64,000 bases of DNA. Origin: Archangium lansingense. Its GTDB lineage: Bacteria; Myxococcota; Myxococcia; Myxococcales; Myxococcaceae. The translations under genes and the position numbers were made by a program. The DNA lies in the NCBI RefSeq assembly GCF_026626635.1, contig NZ_JAPNKA010000001.1, forward strand, positions 8,974,501 to 9,038,500, in the 5' to 3' direction. Shown here one piece after another: positions 26,745 to 36,257 of the stretch (the first letter of the stretch is position 1; every line of letters starts with the position of its first letter). The notes below the pieces were generated by a model. The model made no database searches, had not been told where the DNA came from, and saw only the letters and a program-made list of their open reading frames with translations.

Positions 26745-27677
26745 TCAGGCTCCCAGTGCCGCGAGGGTCTTCTCCAGGCTCGCGGAATCTTCCACGTTGA
26801 ACAGCTCGATATCCTTGGTGATGCGCTTGATGAGCCCGTTCAGCACCTTGCCGGGGCCCAGCTCGACTACGCGCGTCACGCCCTGCGCCTGGAGGGCCTG
26901 GATGCTCTCCACCCAGCGCACCGAGGAGCTCACCTGCGCCAGCAGCAGCGGCACCACACGGGCCGCGTCGCTGTTGGGGGCCGCCTCCACGTTCGTCACC
27001 ACCGGGACGGAAGGGGCGGACACCTTCACCTTCGCCAGCACCTCGGCCAGCCGCGGCTTCACCGGATCCATCAACGCGCAGTGGAAGGGGGCGGACACCG
27101 GCAGCAGCTTCGCCTTGCCACCCAGCTCCTTCGCCTTGGCGATGGCCCGCTCCACGGCCTGGACGTTGCCGGCGATGACCGTCTGCTCCGGCGAGTTGTA
27201 GTTGGCCGGGGACACCACCTGGCCCTCGCCCGCCGCGTCACAGGCCTCCTTCACCTTGGCCGGCTCCAGGCCCATCACCGCGGCCATGGCGCCCACGCCC
27301 TCGGGCACCGCCTCCTGCATGAAGGTGCCACGGGCGCGCACCGCCCGGACCGCGTCCGCCAGCTGCAGCGAGCCCGCCGCCACCAGCGCCGAGTACTCAC
27401 CCAGCGAGTGCCCCGCCACGAAGGCCGGCGCCGGACCCCGCTTGGAGAAGACGGCATGCACCGCCACCGACACCGTGAGGATGGCCGGCTGCGTGTTGGC
27501 CGTCAGCTTCAGCGAGGCCTCCGGTCCCTCGAACAGCATCTGGGAGAACTTCTCACCCAGCGCCTCGTCGGCCGCCTCGAAGACGGCCCGGGCCTCGGGG
27601 AACTTCTCGTACAGGTCCTTCCCCATGCCGACAGCCTGGCTGCCCTGCCCGGGGAAGACGAACGCGATCTTCGACAT
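26745..27677 (-). CDS. fabD: Malonyl-CoA:ACP transacylase
   Basis: Loads malonyl groups on ACP. The 310-residue protein has VFPGQGSQAVGMGKDLYE, the nucleophile serine in GHSLGEYSALVAAG, and the catalytic His in PVSAPFHCALMDPVK. It lies between fabH and fabG. Confidence 0.96.
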   Translation of the reverse strand: MSKIAFVFPGQGSQAVGMGKDLYEKFPEARAVFEAADEALGEKFSQMLFEGPEASLKLTANTQPAILTVSVAVHAVFSKRGPAPAFVAGHSLGEYSALVAAGSLQLADAVRAVRARGTFMQEAVPEGVGAMAAVMGLEPAKVKEACDAAGEGQVVSPANYNSPEQTVIAGNVQAVERAIAKAKELGGKAKLLPVSAPFHCALMDPVKPRLAEVLAKVKVSAPSVPVVTNVEAAPNSDAARVVPLLLAQVSSSVRWVESIQALQAQGVTRVVELGPGKVLNGLIKRITKDIELFNVEDSASLEKTLAALGA

Positions 27678-27706
27678 ACTCCTGCTCCCTCCCTTTCAAC
27701 AGCGCA

Positions 27707-28690
27707 TCACCAGCGCATCACCGCACTGCCCCACGTCATCCCCGCGCCGATGGCCATCATCGCTACCACTTCGCCCTGCTTGAGCCGACCGGCCCGGTTG
27801 GCCTCGTCCAGCGTCATGGGCAGGGACGCGGAGGACGTATTGCCGTATTCGTGCAGGTTGAGCCAGCACTTCTCCACCGGCAGTTCCAGCCGCTGTAGCA
27901 CGGCTTCGAGGATGCGGATGTTGGCCTGATGCGAGATGACGTGATCCACGTCCCGCACGTGCAGCCCATTGGACTGCAGGGCCGTGTGCGTCGAGTCCGC
28001 CAGCGCACGCACCGCGAACTTGAAGACCTCACGGCCCTTCATGTGCAGCGTGTGCAGCTTCTCCTTCAGCACCTCCTCGCAGGTGGGCTTGCTGGTGCCG
28101 CCACCCGGGATGCAGAGGATGTCCGCGAAAGAACCATCCGTGTACAGGTGCGTGGAGAGCAGCCCGCGGTCCGCGTCCTCGGTGGGCGCGAGCACCATGG
28201 CACCCGCCGCGTCCCCGAAGAGCACGCACGTGTTGCGATCCTCCCAGTTGACCGCCCGGCTGAGCATCTCGGCGCCGATGACCAGCGCACGCTTCACCTG
28301 GCCGGTGCGGATGAACTGGTCCGCCACGTTGAGGGCATAGAGCGAGCCGGAGCACGCCGCCGACACATCGAAGGCAAAGGCGTTCTTCGCACCCAGCTTG
28401 GCCTGCACCACGGCCGCACAGGAGGGCATGGGCATGTCCGGCGTGACGGTGCCCACCACGATGAGCCCCAGCTCCTCCGGCTGCACTCCCGCCATCTCCA
28501 GCGCCCGCCGGGCCGCCTGCACGGCCATGTCGCTGGTCGCCTCGCCCGGAGCCGCCACCCGACGCTTGCGGATCCCCGTTCGGGCGGTGATCCACTCGTC
28601 GGTCGTGTCGACGATCTTTTCGAGGTCGGCGTTGGTCAGGACCTTCTCCGGTGCGTACGAGCCGGTACCGATGATTTGCGTGCGTGCCAA
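27707..28690 (-). CDS. fabH: 3-oxoacyl-ACP synthase III
   Basis: Starts fatty acid chains by condensing an acyl-CoA with malonyl-ACP. The 327 residues carry the Cys in DVSAACSGSLYALN, His in VISHQANIRILEA and Asn in EYGNTSSASLP. The start codon is TTG at 28690 (reads MARTQIIGTGSYAPE), supported by GGGAG five bases upstream and by the family N-terminus. The gene order plsX-fabH-fabD-fabG-acpP-fabF is classical. Confidence 0.96.
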   Translation of the reverse strand: MARTQIIGTGSYAPEKVLTNADLEKIVDTTDEWITARTGIRKRRVAAPGEATSDMAVQAARRALEMAGVQPEELGLIVVGTVTPDMPMPSCAAVVQAKLGAKNAFAFDVSAACSGSLYALNVADQFIRTGQVKRALVIGAEMLSRAVNWEDRNTCVLFGDAAGAMVLAPTEDADRGLLSTHLYTDGSFADILCIPGGGTSKPTCEEVLKEKLHTLHMKGREVFKFAVRALADSTHTALQSNGLHVRDVDHVISHQANIRILEAVLQRLELPVEKCWLNLHEYGNTSSASLPMTLDEANRAGRLKQGEVVAMMAIGAGMTWGSAVMRW

Positions 28691-28738
28691 GGGGACTCCC
28701 GGTGGGTGTACCGGACACGAACGCCTCGGGCGCGCTCT

Positions 28739-29803
28739 CTAATCGGAAAAGGCCTCGGCTGTCGCCCCCTTTCCCCTCTGGCGGGCAGGGAGCCAGGCGG
28801 CGGCGTCCGCAATGCAACGCGTCAACTCCGTGCGCAATCCCGCCTGGGCTGTCTGCAGGGCAGCCTCGAGAGCTTTTTGAATGGCCCGAGGCGAGCTGCG
28901 GCCATGGGCCACGATGCCCACGCCTTCGATTCCCAGCAGGGGCGCGCCGCCGTACTCCGCGTAGTCCATCACCTTCTTCAGACCGGTGAAGGTGGGCTGA
29001 AGCAACAACGCTCCCAGCTTCTCTGGCAGGCCCCCGCGCCGCTCGATGGCCGAGCGCAGCAACCCCGTGACGGCCGCCGCGACCCCCTCGGAGGTCTTGA
29101 GGACCACGTTGCCGGTGAAGCCGTCGGTGACGACCACCTCCACATTGCCGGAGAAGAGGTCCTTGCCCTCCACGTAGCCGGTGAAGTCCAGATCCGAGGC
29201 CCGCAGCAGTTCGGAGGCCTCGCGGGTGAGGGATGTCCCCTTGGAGGGCTCTTCCCCATTGGAGAGCACCGCCACCCGCGGCCGAGGGATGCCCAGGCGG
29301 GCCCGGACATAGGCGGAGCCCAGCACCGCCCACTGGGCGAGGTGCACGGGCCGGCACTCCACATTGGCCCCGGCGTCCAACAGCAGGCAGCGACCCGCCC
29401 CCTCGAGGGCTGGCAGCAGCGTGGCGATGGCCGGGCGATCCACTCCGGGGATACGGCCCAGCACCAGCAGCGCCCCCGCCATCACCGCCCCCGAGTGCCC
29501 CGCCGACACCAGCGCCTCCGCCTCTCCCCGGCGCACCAGTTCGAAGCCCACCCGCAGGGAGGAGTCCTTCTTGCGGCGGATGGCGGAGATGGCGTGATCC
29601 TCCATCTCCACCACTTGGGAGGCGGGGTGGAGGCGCACGTTGGGGGGGAGCCCCCCGGCCCGGGCCAGGGGCTCATGCAGACGCGCCGGGTCACCCACCA
29701 GCACGACCTCGTGCGCCGGGTGCTCTCGCGCGAACAGGAGGGCCCCCTCCACGGGGGCCGCGGGGGCATGGTCACCCCCCATCGCATCCAGGACGAGCCT
29801 CAT
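28739..29803 (-). CDS. plsX: Phosphate acyltransferase PlsX
   Basis: Converts acyl-ACP to acyl-phosphate for phospholipid synthesis. A 354-residue protein beginning MRLVLDAMGGDHAP, with SAGHSGAVMAGALL and VVTDGFTGNVVLKTSEG. The ATG at 29803 is fixed by this N-terminus. It is the first gene of the fab run and lies divergent from rpmF, which normally precedes plsX on the same strand. Confidence 0.95.
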   Translation of the reverse strand: MRLVLDAMGGDHAPAAPVEGALLFAREHPAHEVVLVGDPARLHEPLARAGGLPPNVRLHPASQVVEMEDHAISAIRRKKDSSLRVGFELVRRGEAEALVSAGHSGAVMAGALLVLGRIPGVDRPAIATLLPALEGAGRCLLLDAGANVECRPVHLAQWAVLGSAYVRARLGIPRPRVAVLSNGEEPSKGTSLTREASELLRASDLDFTGYVEGKDLFSGNVEVVVTDGFTGNVVLKTSEGVAAAVTGLLRSAIERRGGLPEKLGALLLQPTFTGLKKVMDYAEYGGAPLLGIEGVGIVAHGRSSPRAIQKALEAALQTAQAGLRTELTRCIADAAAWLPARQRGKGATAEAFSD

Positions 29804-30054
29804 CGCGGGCGCATCCTTCCATGGACGCTCTGGAGCTGGGAGCACGGAGAGCAGACAGGTAGACACCTCCGGGCCCCTGGACGTAAGAATGTGGGCATCC
29901 AGGTCAGGGTTGGACTGGGCACGGCGATCCCCCGCACAGGCGCGTTGACTCACACACGCCGAGCGGCTAGGGTCCGCCGCCTTCCGAGCTTTTGCCGGTC
30001 GGGACCGGTGGGGAAGCCCCGAGGTCCAGGGCCGTGACGAGATAGAGGTGAGCC

Positions 30055-30243
30055 GTGGGTGTTCCCAAGAAGCGTACGTCCAAGATGCGTCGTGACCGCC
30101 GCCGGGCGGCCAACAACAACCTGCGGAGCGCGGTGCAGGTGATTCAGTGCGCCAACTGCAAGGAGCCGGTGCTTCCGCACCGCGCTTGCGCGGCGTGCGG
30201 CCACTACAAGGGCCGCGAGACGGTGCCGGGCGCTCAGGCCTGA
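30055..30243 (+). CDS. rpmF: Ribosomal protein bL32
   Basis: A 62-residue basic protein of the large subunit: GVPKKRTSKMRRDRRRA, then a zinc ribbon with CANC and CAAC pairs. The start is GTG at 30055 with GAGGTG upstream. Size is normal. Its orientation opposite to plsX is unusual, and the DUF177 (YceD) gene that often precedes it is absent. A terminator follows 31 bases after the stop. Confidence 0.96.
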   Translation: MGVPKKRTSKMRRDRRRAANNNLRSAVQVIQCANCKEPVLPHRACAACGHYKGRETVPGAQA

Positions 30244-30274
30244 TTACCTGACTCCAGTTCCACTGGAAGGCACG

Positions 30275-30316
30275 AAGGCCGCTCCCTCCTCCCGAGGGGC
30301 GGCCTTTCTGCTTTGG
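30275..30316 (+). terminator. Rho-independent terminator after rpmF
   Basis: An 11-base-pair stem (AAGGCCGCTCC with GGGGCGGCCTT, one G-T pair) and a 10-base loop are followed by TTCTGCTTT. It should end the rpmF transcript and insulates it from the convergent GH15 gene. Confidence 0.8.
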
Positions 30317-30323
30317 TCCCCCC

Positions 30324-32270
30324 TCACTGCCCGGGCCACGTGTCCCGGCAGGTACTCCCCGGGATGGGAGGGGGCTCGGACTCGAGCAGGTGCGGGGGCG
30401 CCATCTCGCCCTCGTCCCGCATCCGCAGCGCCAGATCGATGCGCGCCGCCGCGTTGATCAACCCCAGGTGACTGAAGGCCTGGGGGAAGTTGCCGAGCTG
30501 CTCGCGCGTGAGCGGATGGACCTCCTCGGCGAGCAGCCCCAGGTGGTTGGCCGCCTCGGCGTGGAACATGAAGACCCTCTCGGCCTCATCCAGCCGGTTG
30601 GACAGCGCCAGCGCCTCGACGAGCCAGAAGCCGCACAGGAGGAAGCCGCCCTCGGGACCCGCCACCCCATCGTCCATCCGGTAGCGGCGGAGGAATCGTC
30701 CCGCCCCCAGCTCGGTGCGCAACCAGTCGATCGTCCCCTGCACGAGCGGCTCGCACGCCCGGAAGCACCCCGCGACGGGCAGCAGCAGCAGCGAGGCATC
30801 CGGCTCGTTGCTTCCATAGAAGCCCACGAAGTGCTTGCCCGAAGGGTCTACGCCATTGCGGAGGATGTCGTTGCGGATGAGCTCCGCCTCGTTGGCACAT
30901 GCCTCCTGGAGCTCGGGCTCGGCAAAGAGCCGGGCCAGGTGCCGGCCCCGCTGGAACGCCAACCAGCACATGAGCTTGGAGTGCACGTTGTGACGCATCT
31001 CCCGGCGAGGCTCCCAGATGCCGTGATCCGGCTCGCGCCAGCGGCGGGCGGTGGTCTGGAGGACCTGCTTGAGCAGCGCCCAGGTGCGCAGCGGCAACCG
31101 GCCACCAAACCGCTCGTAGAGATAGGCCGCATCGAGCAACGCGCCGGCCGTATCGAACTGGAGCTGATCCCGAGCGTCATTGCCGATCCGCACCGGGCTC
31201 GAGCCCTGGAACCCGGACAGGTGCTGGAGGAGCTTCTCCTCGGGCACCGGGCCCCCATCCAGCGAGTACATCACCTGGAGGGGATCGCCGCGCTTCAGCG
31301 TGTCGCGCACGAAGTAGAAGAACTCGCGGGACTCGTTCGGGTAGCCGATCAGGTTGGTGGCACGCACGGCCATGGCCGCGTCGCGCACCCAGCTATAGCG
31401 GTAGTCCCAGTTGCGAGGCCCGCCAATCCACTCGGGCAACGAGGTGGTGGCCGCGGCCACCATGGCGCCAGTGGGGGCGTACATCAGCAGTTTCAACACC
31501 AGTGCCGAGCGGAGCACATGGTGCCGCCAGGGCCCCTCGTACTGGAGCTGCCGGGACCACTCCCGCCAGGCCTGGCGCGTGGCGCGAAGCAGCTCGTAGG
31601 GCCGATACGCGGCAACGGGCTCCGCATGCTCCGAGTCCCAGGCCAGAATCATCCAGCGCCGCTCGCCGCGGCCAAGCCGGATGCTCGCCCGGACCCCCCC
31701 TGACGCGCCACGAGGCTCCCACCGCACCTCCTCATCGAGGACCGCCACCATCCGCTCGCCCAGGGCCCCGCGCGCGACCAGTCCATGCCCCTCTCGGTCC
31801 AGCCGCGTCTCCGACTCGCCGTACCTGAATCGCGGATCGAAGATGACATCCAGCTCGAGCGAGCCCTCCAAGCACTCGATGCGCCGGTGCACCTCGTGGA
31901 TGGTGGCGCGGGGATCATTCGTCCACGGCATGTAGTCGATGATCCGAACAACCCCCTGGCTCTCGACCCGGAAGAGCGTCTCCAGCACGTTGGTGTCCGG
32001 GTCGTAGCGCTGCAGGCTCTCGAAGGGCCAGACAGCCGGGGTGATGCCGGTGCAACCGCCCTTCTCGTCATCGAGGATCGCCGCGAAGACGCTCGGGCTG
32101 TCGAAGCGGGGAAAACAGAGCCAGTCGAGGATGCCATCGGGCCGGACCAGGGCGCAGGTAATGCCATCACCAATCAGCCCCCGGCTGGCCAGGGAGATCT
32201 CCCGGTACGACGCCGGATTCGTGAACCGGAACGGCCGGCTCATCCGCTTGGCGGCACTGTAGAGGTCCAT
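30324..32270 (-). CDS. GH15 glycoside hydrolase (glucoamylase/trehalase-like)
   Basis: A 648-residue cytoplasmic protein of the bacterial GH15 type. The N-terminal beta domain starts LIGDGITCALVRPDGILDWL. The alpha/alpha barrel holds GPRNWDYRYSWVRDAAM, the acid region GIWEPRREMRHNVHSKLMCW and the base region EEVHPLTREQLGNFPQAFSH. Characterised relatives cleave trehalose or alpha-glucans; the substrate cannot be read here. There is no signal peptide. The ATG at 32270 is preferred; a TTG at 32294 is also open. Confidence 0.9.
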   Translation of the reverse strand: MDLYSAAKRMSRPFRFTNPASYREISLASRGLIGDGITCALVRPDGILDWLCFPRFDSPSVFAAILDDEKGGCTGITPAVWPFESLQRYDPDTNVLETLFRVESQGVVRIIDYMPWTNDPRATIHEVHRRIECLEGSLELDVIFDPRFRYGESETRLDREGHGLVARGALGERMVAVLDEEVRWEPRGASGGVRASIRLGRGERRWMILAWDSEHAEPVAAYRPYELLRATRQAWREWSRQLQYEGPWRHHVLRSALVLKLLMYAPTGAMVAAATTSLPEWIGGPRNWDYRYSWVRDAAMAVRATNLIGYPNESREFFYFVRDTLKRGDPLQVMYSLDGGPVPEEKLLQHLSGFQGSSPVRIGNDARDQLQFDTAGALLDAAYLYERFGGRLPLRTWALLKQVLQTTARRWREPDHGIWEPRREMRHNVHSKLMCWLAFQRGRHLARLFAEPELQEACANEAELIRNDILRNGVDPSGKHFVGFYGSNEPDASLLLLPVAGCFRACEPLVQGTIDWLRTELGAGRFLRRYRMDDGVAGPEGGFLLCGFWLVEALALSNRLDEAERVFMFHAEAANHLGLLAEEVHPLTREQLGNFPQAFSHLGLINAAARIDLALRMRDEGEMAPPHLLESEPPPIPGSTCRDTWPGQ

Positions 32271-32359
32271 GCGCGCTGCCCTCTCCTCCCCCAAGGGTAG
32301 GAACCCCCACGGCCCGTGAAGCCAACCCGGGTGGAGACCAACCAGACGTCCGCGCCGCC

Positions 32360-32403
32360 TGACGTGTCAGCCCCCGGATTGACGTGCCAGCCGTCATGTC
32401 AGC
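32360..32403. promoter_or_regulatory. Three TGACGTGTCAGC-like repeats between GH15 and mscS genes
   Basis: TGACGTGTCAGC (32360-32371), TGACGTGCCAGC (32380-32391) and a degenerate third copy (32392-32403) lie within 44 bases. The first two start 20 bases apart, about two helix turns. The first holds the inverted pair CTGAC/GTCAG. The region is divergent between two genes, so a regulator-binding cluster is plausible. The rest of this 370-base gap is unassigned apart from small inverted repeats near 32520 and 32566. Confidence 0.45.
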
Positions 32404-32643
32404 ACGGCCCCCTGCTCCCCCTCCGGCTCCCGAAGCACGTTCCTCCGCGGGCTTACGCGCCGGACCGCGCTGGCCTGGCCCCTGCACAGGCCTCCGCGTG
32501 ATGCCCACGGTCCTTGCTTTTTGAGGACTTGGAAAACCTCAAGCCCTCTTCTCTCAGAGACTTCCGCTTCTGTAAGTTGCAGAAGGCTCTCTAATAGTTG
32601 TTTTGAGTTCAAACAGTATTCCGCCGCCGCAGCTAGGAACGCC

Positions 32644-33465
32644 ATGGAAGCCCTCATCAATCAATTGAAGTCGCTGGCCCTCACGGAAGCCCTCCCCTTC
32701 CTCCTCAAGGCAATGGGCGCGCTGGTGCTGTGGTACGTGGGCCGCACGGTCATCACTGGCTTCCGGCGCGTGCTGAACCTCGGCCTGCAGAAGCGCCAGC
32801 TGGACGCCACGCTCATCCGCTACATCGAGTCGCTCTTCGCGGGCTCCCTCACCATCCTCCTGCTGCTCGCCATCCTGGGCATGATGGGGGTGGAGACCAC
32901 CTCGTTCGCCGCGCTGCTGGCGGCGGCGGGCATCGCGATCGGCACGGCCTGGTCCGGACTGCTCTCCAACTTCGCCGCGGGCATCTTCCTGCTCGTGCTG
33001 CGCCCCTTCCGCGTGGGCGATGAGATCTCCGCGGGCGGTGCCACCGGCCTGGTGCAGGAGATCGGCCTGTTCGCCACCACCATCGACACCGGCGACAACC
33101 TGCGCATCTCGGTCGGCAACAACCGGCTGTTCGGCGACAACATCATCAACTTCACCCACCACCCCCACCGCCGGGTCGTCGTCAAGGTGCCGCTGATGCA
33201 CGGCGTGGACGTGCCCACGATGATGCGCGCCCTGCGGGAGCGAGTGGCGGTGGTGCCCGGCATCCAGGAGCAGCCCGCTCCCAGTGTCGACGTGGTGGAG
33301 CTCACCGCGCTCGGGCCGGTGCTGGGCGTCGGCGTGTCCTGCAAGCCAACCCTGGCCGGGGCGACCCAGGCCGCCATCTCACTGGCCGTCGCGGAGTTCC
33401 TCATGGCCTCCGGGTACGCCGTGCCCCAGCAGCCCGCGCAGCAGCCCATCGCCAAGGCGAGCTGA
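32644..33465 (+). CDS. MscS-family mechanosensitive channel
   Basis: A 273-residue small-conductance channel. Three membrane helices lie in the first 130 residues, the last one Gly/Ala-rich (FAALLAAAGIAIGTAWSGLL), followed by the beta domain (PFRVGDEISAGGATGLVQEIGLF, DNLRISVGNNRLFGDNIINF). It releases solutes on hypo-osmotic shock. The ATG at 32644 has AGGAA upstream. A short hairpin (33485-33501) lies after the stop but lacks a T run. Confidence 0.92.
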   Translation: MEALINQLKSLALTEALPFLLKAMGALVLWYVGRTVITGFRRVLNLGLQKRQLDATLIRYIESLFAGSLTILLLLAILGMMGVETTSFAALLAAAGIAIGTAWSGLLSNFAAGIFLLVLRPFRVGDEISAGGATGLVQEIGLFATTIDTGDNLRISVGNNRLFGDNIINFTHHPHRRVVVKVPLMHGVDVPTMMRALRERVAVVPGIQEQPAPSVDVVELTALGPVLGVGVSCKPTLAGATQAAISLAVAEFLMASGYAVPQQPAQQPIAKAS

Positions 33466-33571
33466 AGCGCCGAGCACATCCGGGACCGGGGAAAACCCCC
33501 GGCCTGGCAGGCGGGCCCTCCACCGCCCCAGTGTGTGAATTGGACGGAATAAAGGGTGCCATCCACCCCGC

Positions 33572-36196
33572 ATGAGGCACTTCATCACGCGTGGGCGGGC
33601 ATTCCTCTGGCTGGTGCTGCTGGTGTCCCTCCCCGCGCTCGCGGGAACACACCCCAGCCTCTTCTTCGAGGCCTCCCAGCTCGAGTCGCTGCGCCAGAAG
33701 GCCCAGACGACCCATCAGGCCATCTACCAACCCCTGTTCAAGGGCGCGACAAGCTACCTGGGCAGCACCGTCTCCCCCTCGGGCCTCGTCACCTGGAAGG
33801 CGACCGGGAAGACGTTGCAGCTGGACCGCCGCGAGGTCGGCAACCTGCTGGTGGTGCTCGCCTTCGTGGGGCAGCTCTCCACCGACAGCCGGTACCTCGA
33901 GCTGGCCCGGAGCTGGCTGCTGATCGTCTCTTCGTGGGGAAACCTCGACCTCGACGGCACGCATGATCTCATCCAGGCGCACCTGCTCGGAGGCGTCGCG
34001 GTGGCCTACGATCTGGTGGCCCCGAAGCTCACTGCCACCGAGGCCTCGCGCGTCCGCACCACCCTCCAGCAGAACGCCAACGCCCTCATGCAGGCCTCCA
34101 AGGGCGGCGAGTGGTGGGCGGACGAGTACCTGCAGAACCACAACTGGGTGAACCATGCCGCCATTGGGCTTGCGGCGCTCGCCACCCGGGGAGACCTGCC
34201 GGACGCCACCACCGGGCCCTGGATGGAGCTCGCCACCGGCAATGCGCGCAAGGTGAAGCGGGTGTTGGATCTGGTGACGGATGGCCTCTGGCACGAGGGC
34301 TTCGGCTACGTCACCTACGGGCTGAGCTGGTACCTGCCCTTCGTCCACGCGCTCCAGCGCGTCACTGGCGTGGACGTGGGAGACCTGGTCCTGGTGAAGG
34401 CGATGCCCCGCGCCCTGGCCGCCACCCAGCTCCCGGAGCGGCCTCACCACTCCCTACTGCTCCACGGAAACTTCTACGCCATCAGCCGGGACATGGGGCT
34501 GATGCCCCTGCGCTACGCGGCGACGCGCTACCGCGACTCCGTGGCCCAAGCCACCGCGGACACCTGGATGCGCGGCACCACCTTCAGCAGCTACGCGCCC
34601 GAGCTCAACCAGCGCGTCTTCGAGTTCCTCTTCTACGACGCCTCCCTGCGCGCCACGGACCTGCGTGCCCTGCCCTTGGACTGGTACGGCGACAACCAGC
34701 AGGCAGCGGTGTTTCGCGGCGGCTGGGACAAGGGCTCGATCCTGTTCGCGCTCAAGAACGGCCCCTATGGCGGCATGGCCGGGTGGCAGTGGCTGAAGAG
34801 TGGAATGGAGCCGCGTGGCACCCTCAACATCAGCCACGACCACGCCGACGACAACGGCTTCTACCTGTACGGCCAGGGCTCCTGGCTGGCCCCCGAGGCT
34901 CCCGGTTACTACATCGGCCACTCGGGCTCACCAGGGCCCGCCGCCAACCAGACCGTCTTTCACAACTCGCTCACCATCGACGGCCTGGGCCAGCTCGGCG
35001 AGGGCGTGCGCGACAAGAGCGACTCCGCCGCGTCCTATAGCTGGTACCTCGACCGCAAGGGCGGCATCCCCTTCTTCGGCTCCAGCGAGCACTTCGGCTA
35101 CGCCATCGGCGACGGCGCCTCGCTCTATGCCTCGGCATTGGGACTGCGCCGCTGGGACCGTCATGCTCTCTTCCTCGACCGCCGGTGGGTGGTGCTGCGG
35201 GACGTGGTGCAGGCCTCGAAGTCCCACGTGTACCGGTGGTCCTGCCACTTCATGAATGGCGCTACCCGGGAGGGAGGCTGGCTCCATGGGCGCGGCGAGA
35301 ACGGCCAGGCCCTTGGCGTCGCGGTGGTGGCGCCCGAGTCCTTCGATGTCTCCTTCACCGAGCAGCGGCCCGTCCACATCCAGAAGTTCAACCCCACCGG
35401 CTTCGTCGTCAACGCCGAGGTGAAGCCCTCCACCGCCTCTGCCAACGTCACCTTCCTCACTGCCCTGGTGCCCACCACGGAGTCGACCTGGGCCTCGCGC
35501 CCGGCGGTGAAGGCGCTTGATGCTCGGACCCCGGAGGTTGGACTGAAGGTGACCGAGGGGACATCCACCGTCTACGCCCTCTTCAACGACCTCCCCGGGC
35601 AGAGCCGTGAGGCGGGAGGGCTGCTGCTGGCGGGCCTCGCCGGTGTCGTGCGCTACGAGGGCACCACGCCCACCCGCGTGTTGCTGGTCCAGGGCACGAG
35701 CCTCTCCGAGGCCTCGCGTACTCTCATCAGCCAACCCGAGGCCACGCAGGTGCTGGAAGCGGACGGGCTCGCCTCCGACACGCTGCGGCTGTCCGGAAAC
35801 GGCCAGGGTTCGCCCCGCATTCATGCGCCCCAGGCCACCCGCGTCCTCTGGAACGGCGTAGAGGTCCCCTTCCACCGTGAGGGAGACACCGTCGTGGTGG
35901 GGATGGTGGACGCTCCGCTTCCTACGAGCCCCTCGTCTCCAGACGGCACCGAGACCCCGCCCCCTGCCGGCATCGAGTCCCCGACTTCCGATGGCATCGA
36001 GAACGAGCCCCTCGAGGGCTCCGGCTCGGCGATGCCGCCCCTCGAGGATCCAGAGTCCGAGACCTCCCGCTTCCGGCCCGCCGGCCTGTCCTGTGCCACG
36101 AGTGGAGAGCCGCTCGCCTTCACCTGGGGCCTGCTCGCCCTGAGCGGAGTGCTCGCCCGCTGGCGGCGCCGGCCGTCGCGTTCGCACGTGCGCTAG
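33572..36196 (+). CDS. Secreted heparinase II/III-like protein with MYXO-CTERM-like tail
   Basis: An 874-residue exported protein. The signal peptide (FLWLVLLVSLPALA) ends near residue 24. An alpha/alpha-toroid region (about 30-360) includes NHNWVNHAAIGLAAL and HEGFGYVTYGLSWY. A beta-sheet domain follows (FRGGWDKGSILFALKNG, SHDHADDNGFYLYG), the heparinase II/III lyase layout. A Pro/Ser/Glu linker (about 790-835) leads to Cys841, a hydrophobic helix and WRRRPSR, matching the MYXO-CTERM surface-anchoring pattern. It probably cleaves an acidic polysaccharide; the substrate is unknown. Confidence 0.85.
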   Translation: MRHFITRGRAFLWLVLLVSLPALAGTHPSLFFEASQLESLRQKAQTTHQAIYQPLFKGATSYLGSTVSPSGLVTWKATGKTLQLDRREVGNLLVVLAFVGQLSTDSRYLELARSWLLIVSSWGNLDLDGTHDLIQAHLLGGVAVAYDLVAPKLTATEASRVRTTLQQNANALMQASKGGEWWADEYLQNHNWVNHAAIGLAALATRGDLPDATTGPWMELATGNARKVKRVLDLVTDGLWHEGFGYVTYGLSWYLPFVHALQRVTGVDVGDLVLVKAMPRALAATQLPERPHHSLLLHGNFYAISRDMGLMPLRYAATRYRDSVAQATADTWMRGTTFSSYAPELNQRVFEFLFYDASLRATDLRALPLDWYGDNQQAAVFRGGWDKGSILFALKNGPYGGMAGWQWLKSGMEPRGTLNISHDHADDNGFYLYGQGSWLAPEAPGYYIGHSGSPGPAANQTVFHNSLTIDGLGQLGEGVRDKSDSAASYSWYLDRKGGIPFFGSSEHFGYAIGDGASLYASALGLRRWDRHALFLDRRWVVLRDVVQASKSHVYRWSCHFMNGATREGGWLHGRGENGQALGVAVVAPESFDVSFTEQRPVHIQKFNPTGFVVNAEVKPSTASANVTFLTALVPTTESTWASRPAVKALDARTPEVGLKVTEGTSTVYALFNDLPGQSREAGGLLLAGLAGVVRYEGTTPTRVLLVQGTSLSEASRTLISQPEATQVLEADGLASDTLRLSGNGQGSPRIHAPQATRVLWNGVEVPFHREGDTVVVGMVDAPLPTSPSSPDGTETPPPAGIESPTSDGIENEPLEGSGSAMPPLEDPESETSRFRPAGLSCATSGEPLAFTWGLLALSGVLARWRRRPSRSHVR

Positions 36197-36218
36197 AACC
36201 GGGAGATCCCGTGCCCGC

Positions 36219-36249
36219 CCCCCGACGGGTTCGAATCCCGTCGGGGACA
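36219..36249 (+). tRNA. Possible tRNA 3' remnant (T arm and acceptor), old attachment site
   Basis: ACGGG-TTCGAAT-CCCGT (36225-36241) has the exact T-arm form and is followed by CGGGGAC and A, like a 3' acceptor strand with discriminator. No matching 5' acceptor (GTCCCCG), D arm or anticodon arm is found upstream, so no complete tRNA exists here. The stem extends to 10 base pairs (CCCCGACGGG with CCCGTCGGGG). Such 3' remnants mark integration sites of phages or islands. An unrelated hairpin is the alternative. Confidence 0.45.
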
Positions 36250-36257
36250 ACCTGGAA

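Noticed and set aside
36177..36252. Complete tRNA gene
   Set aside because: No 5' acceptor strand, D arm or anticodon arm fits the T arm at 36225; only a remnant is supported.
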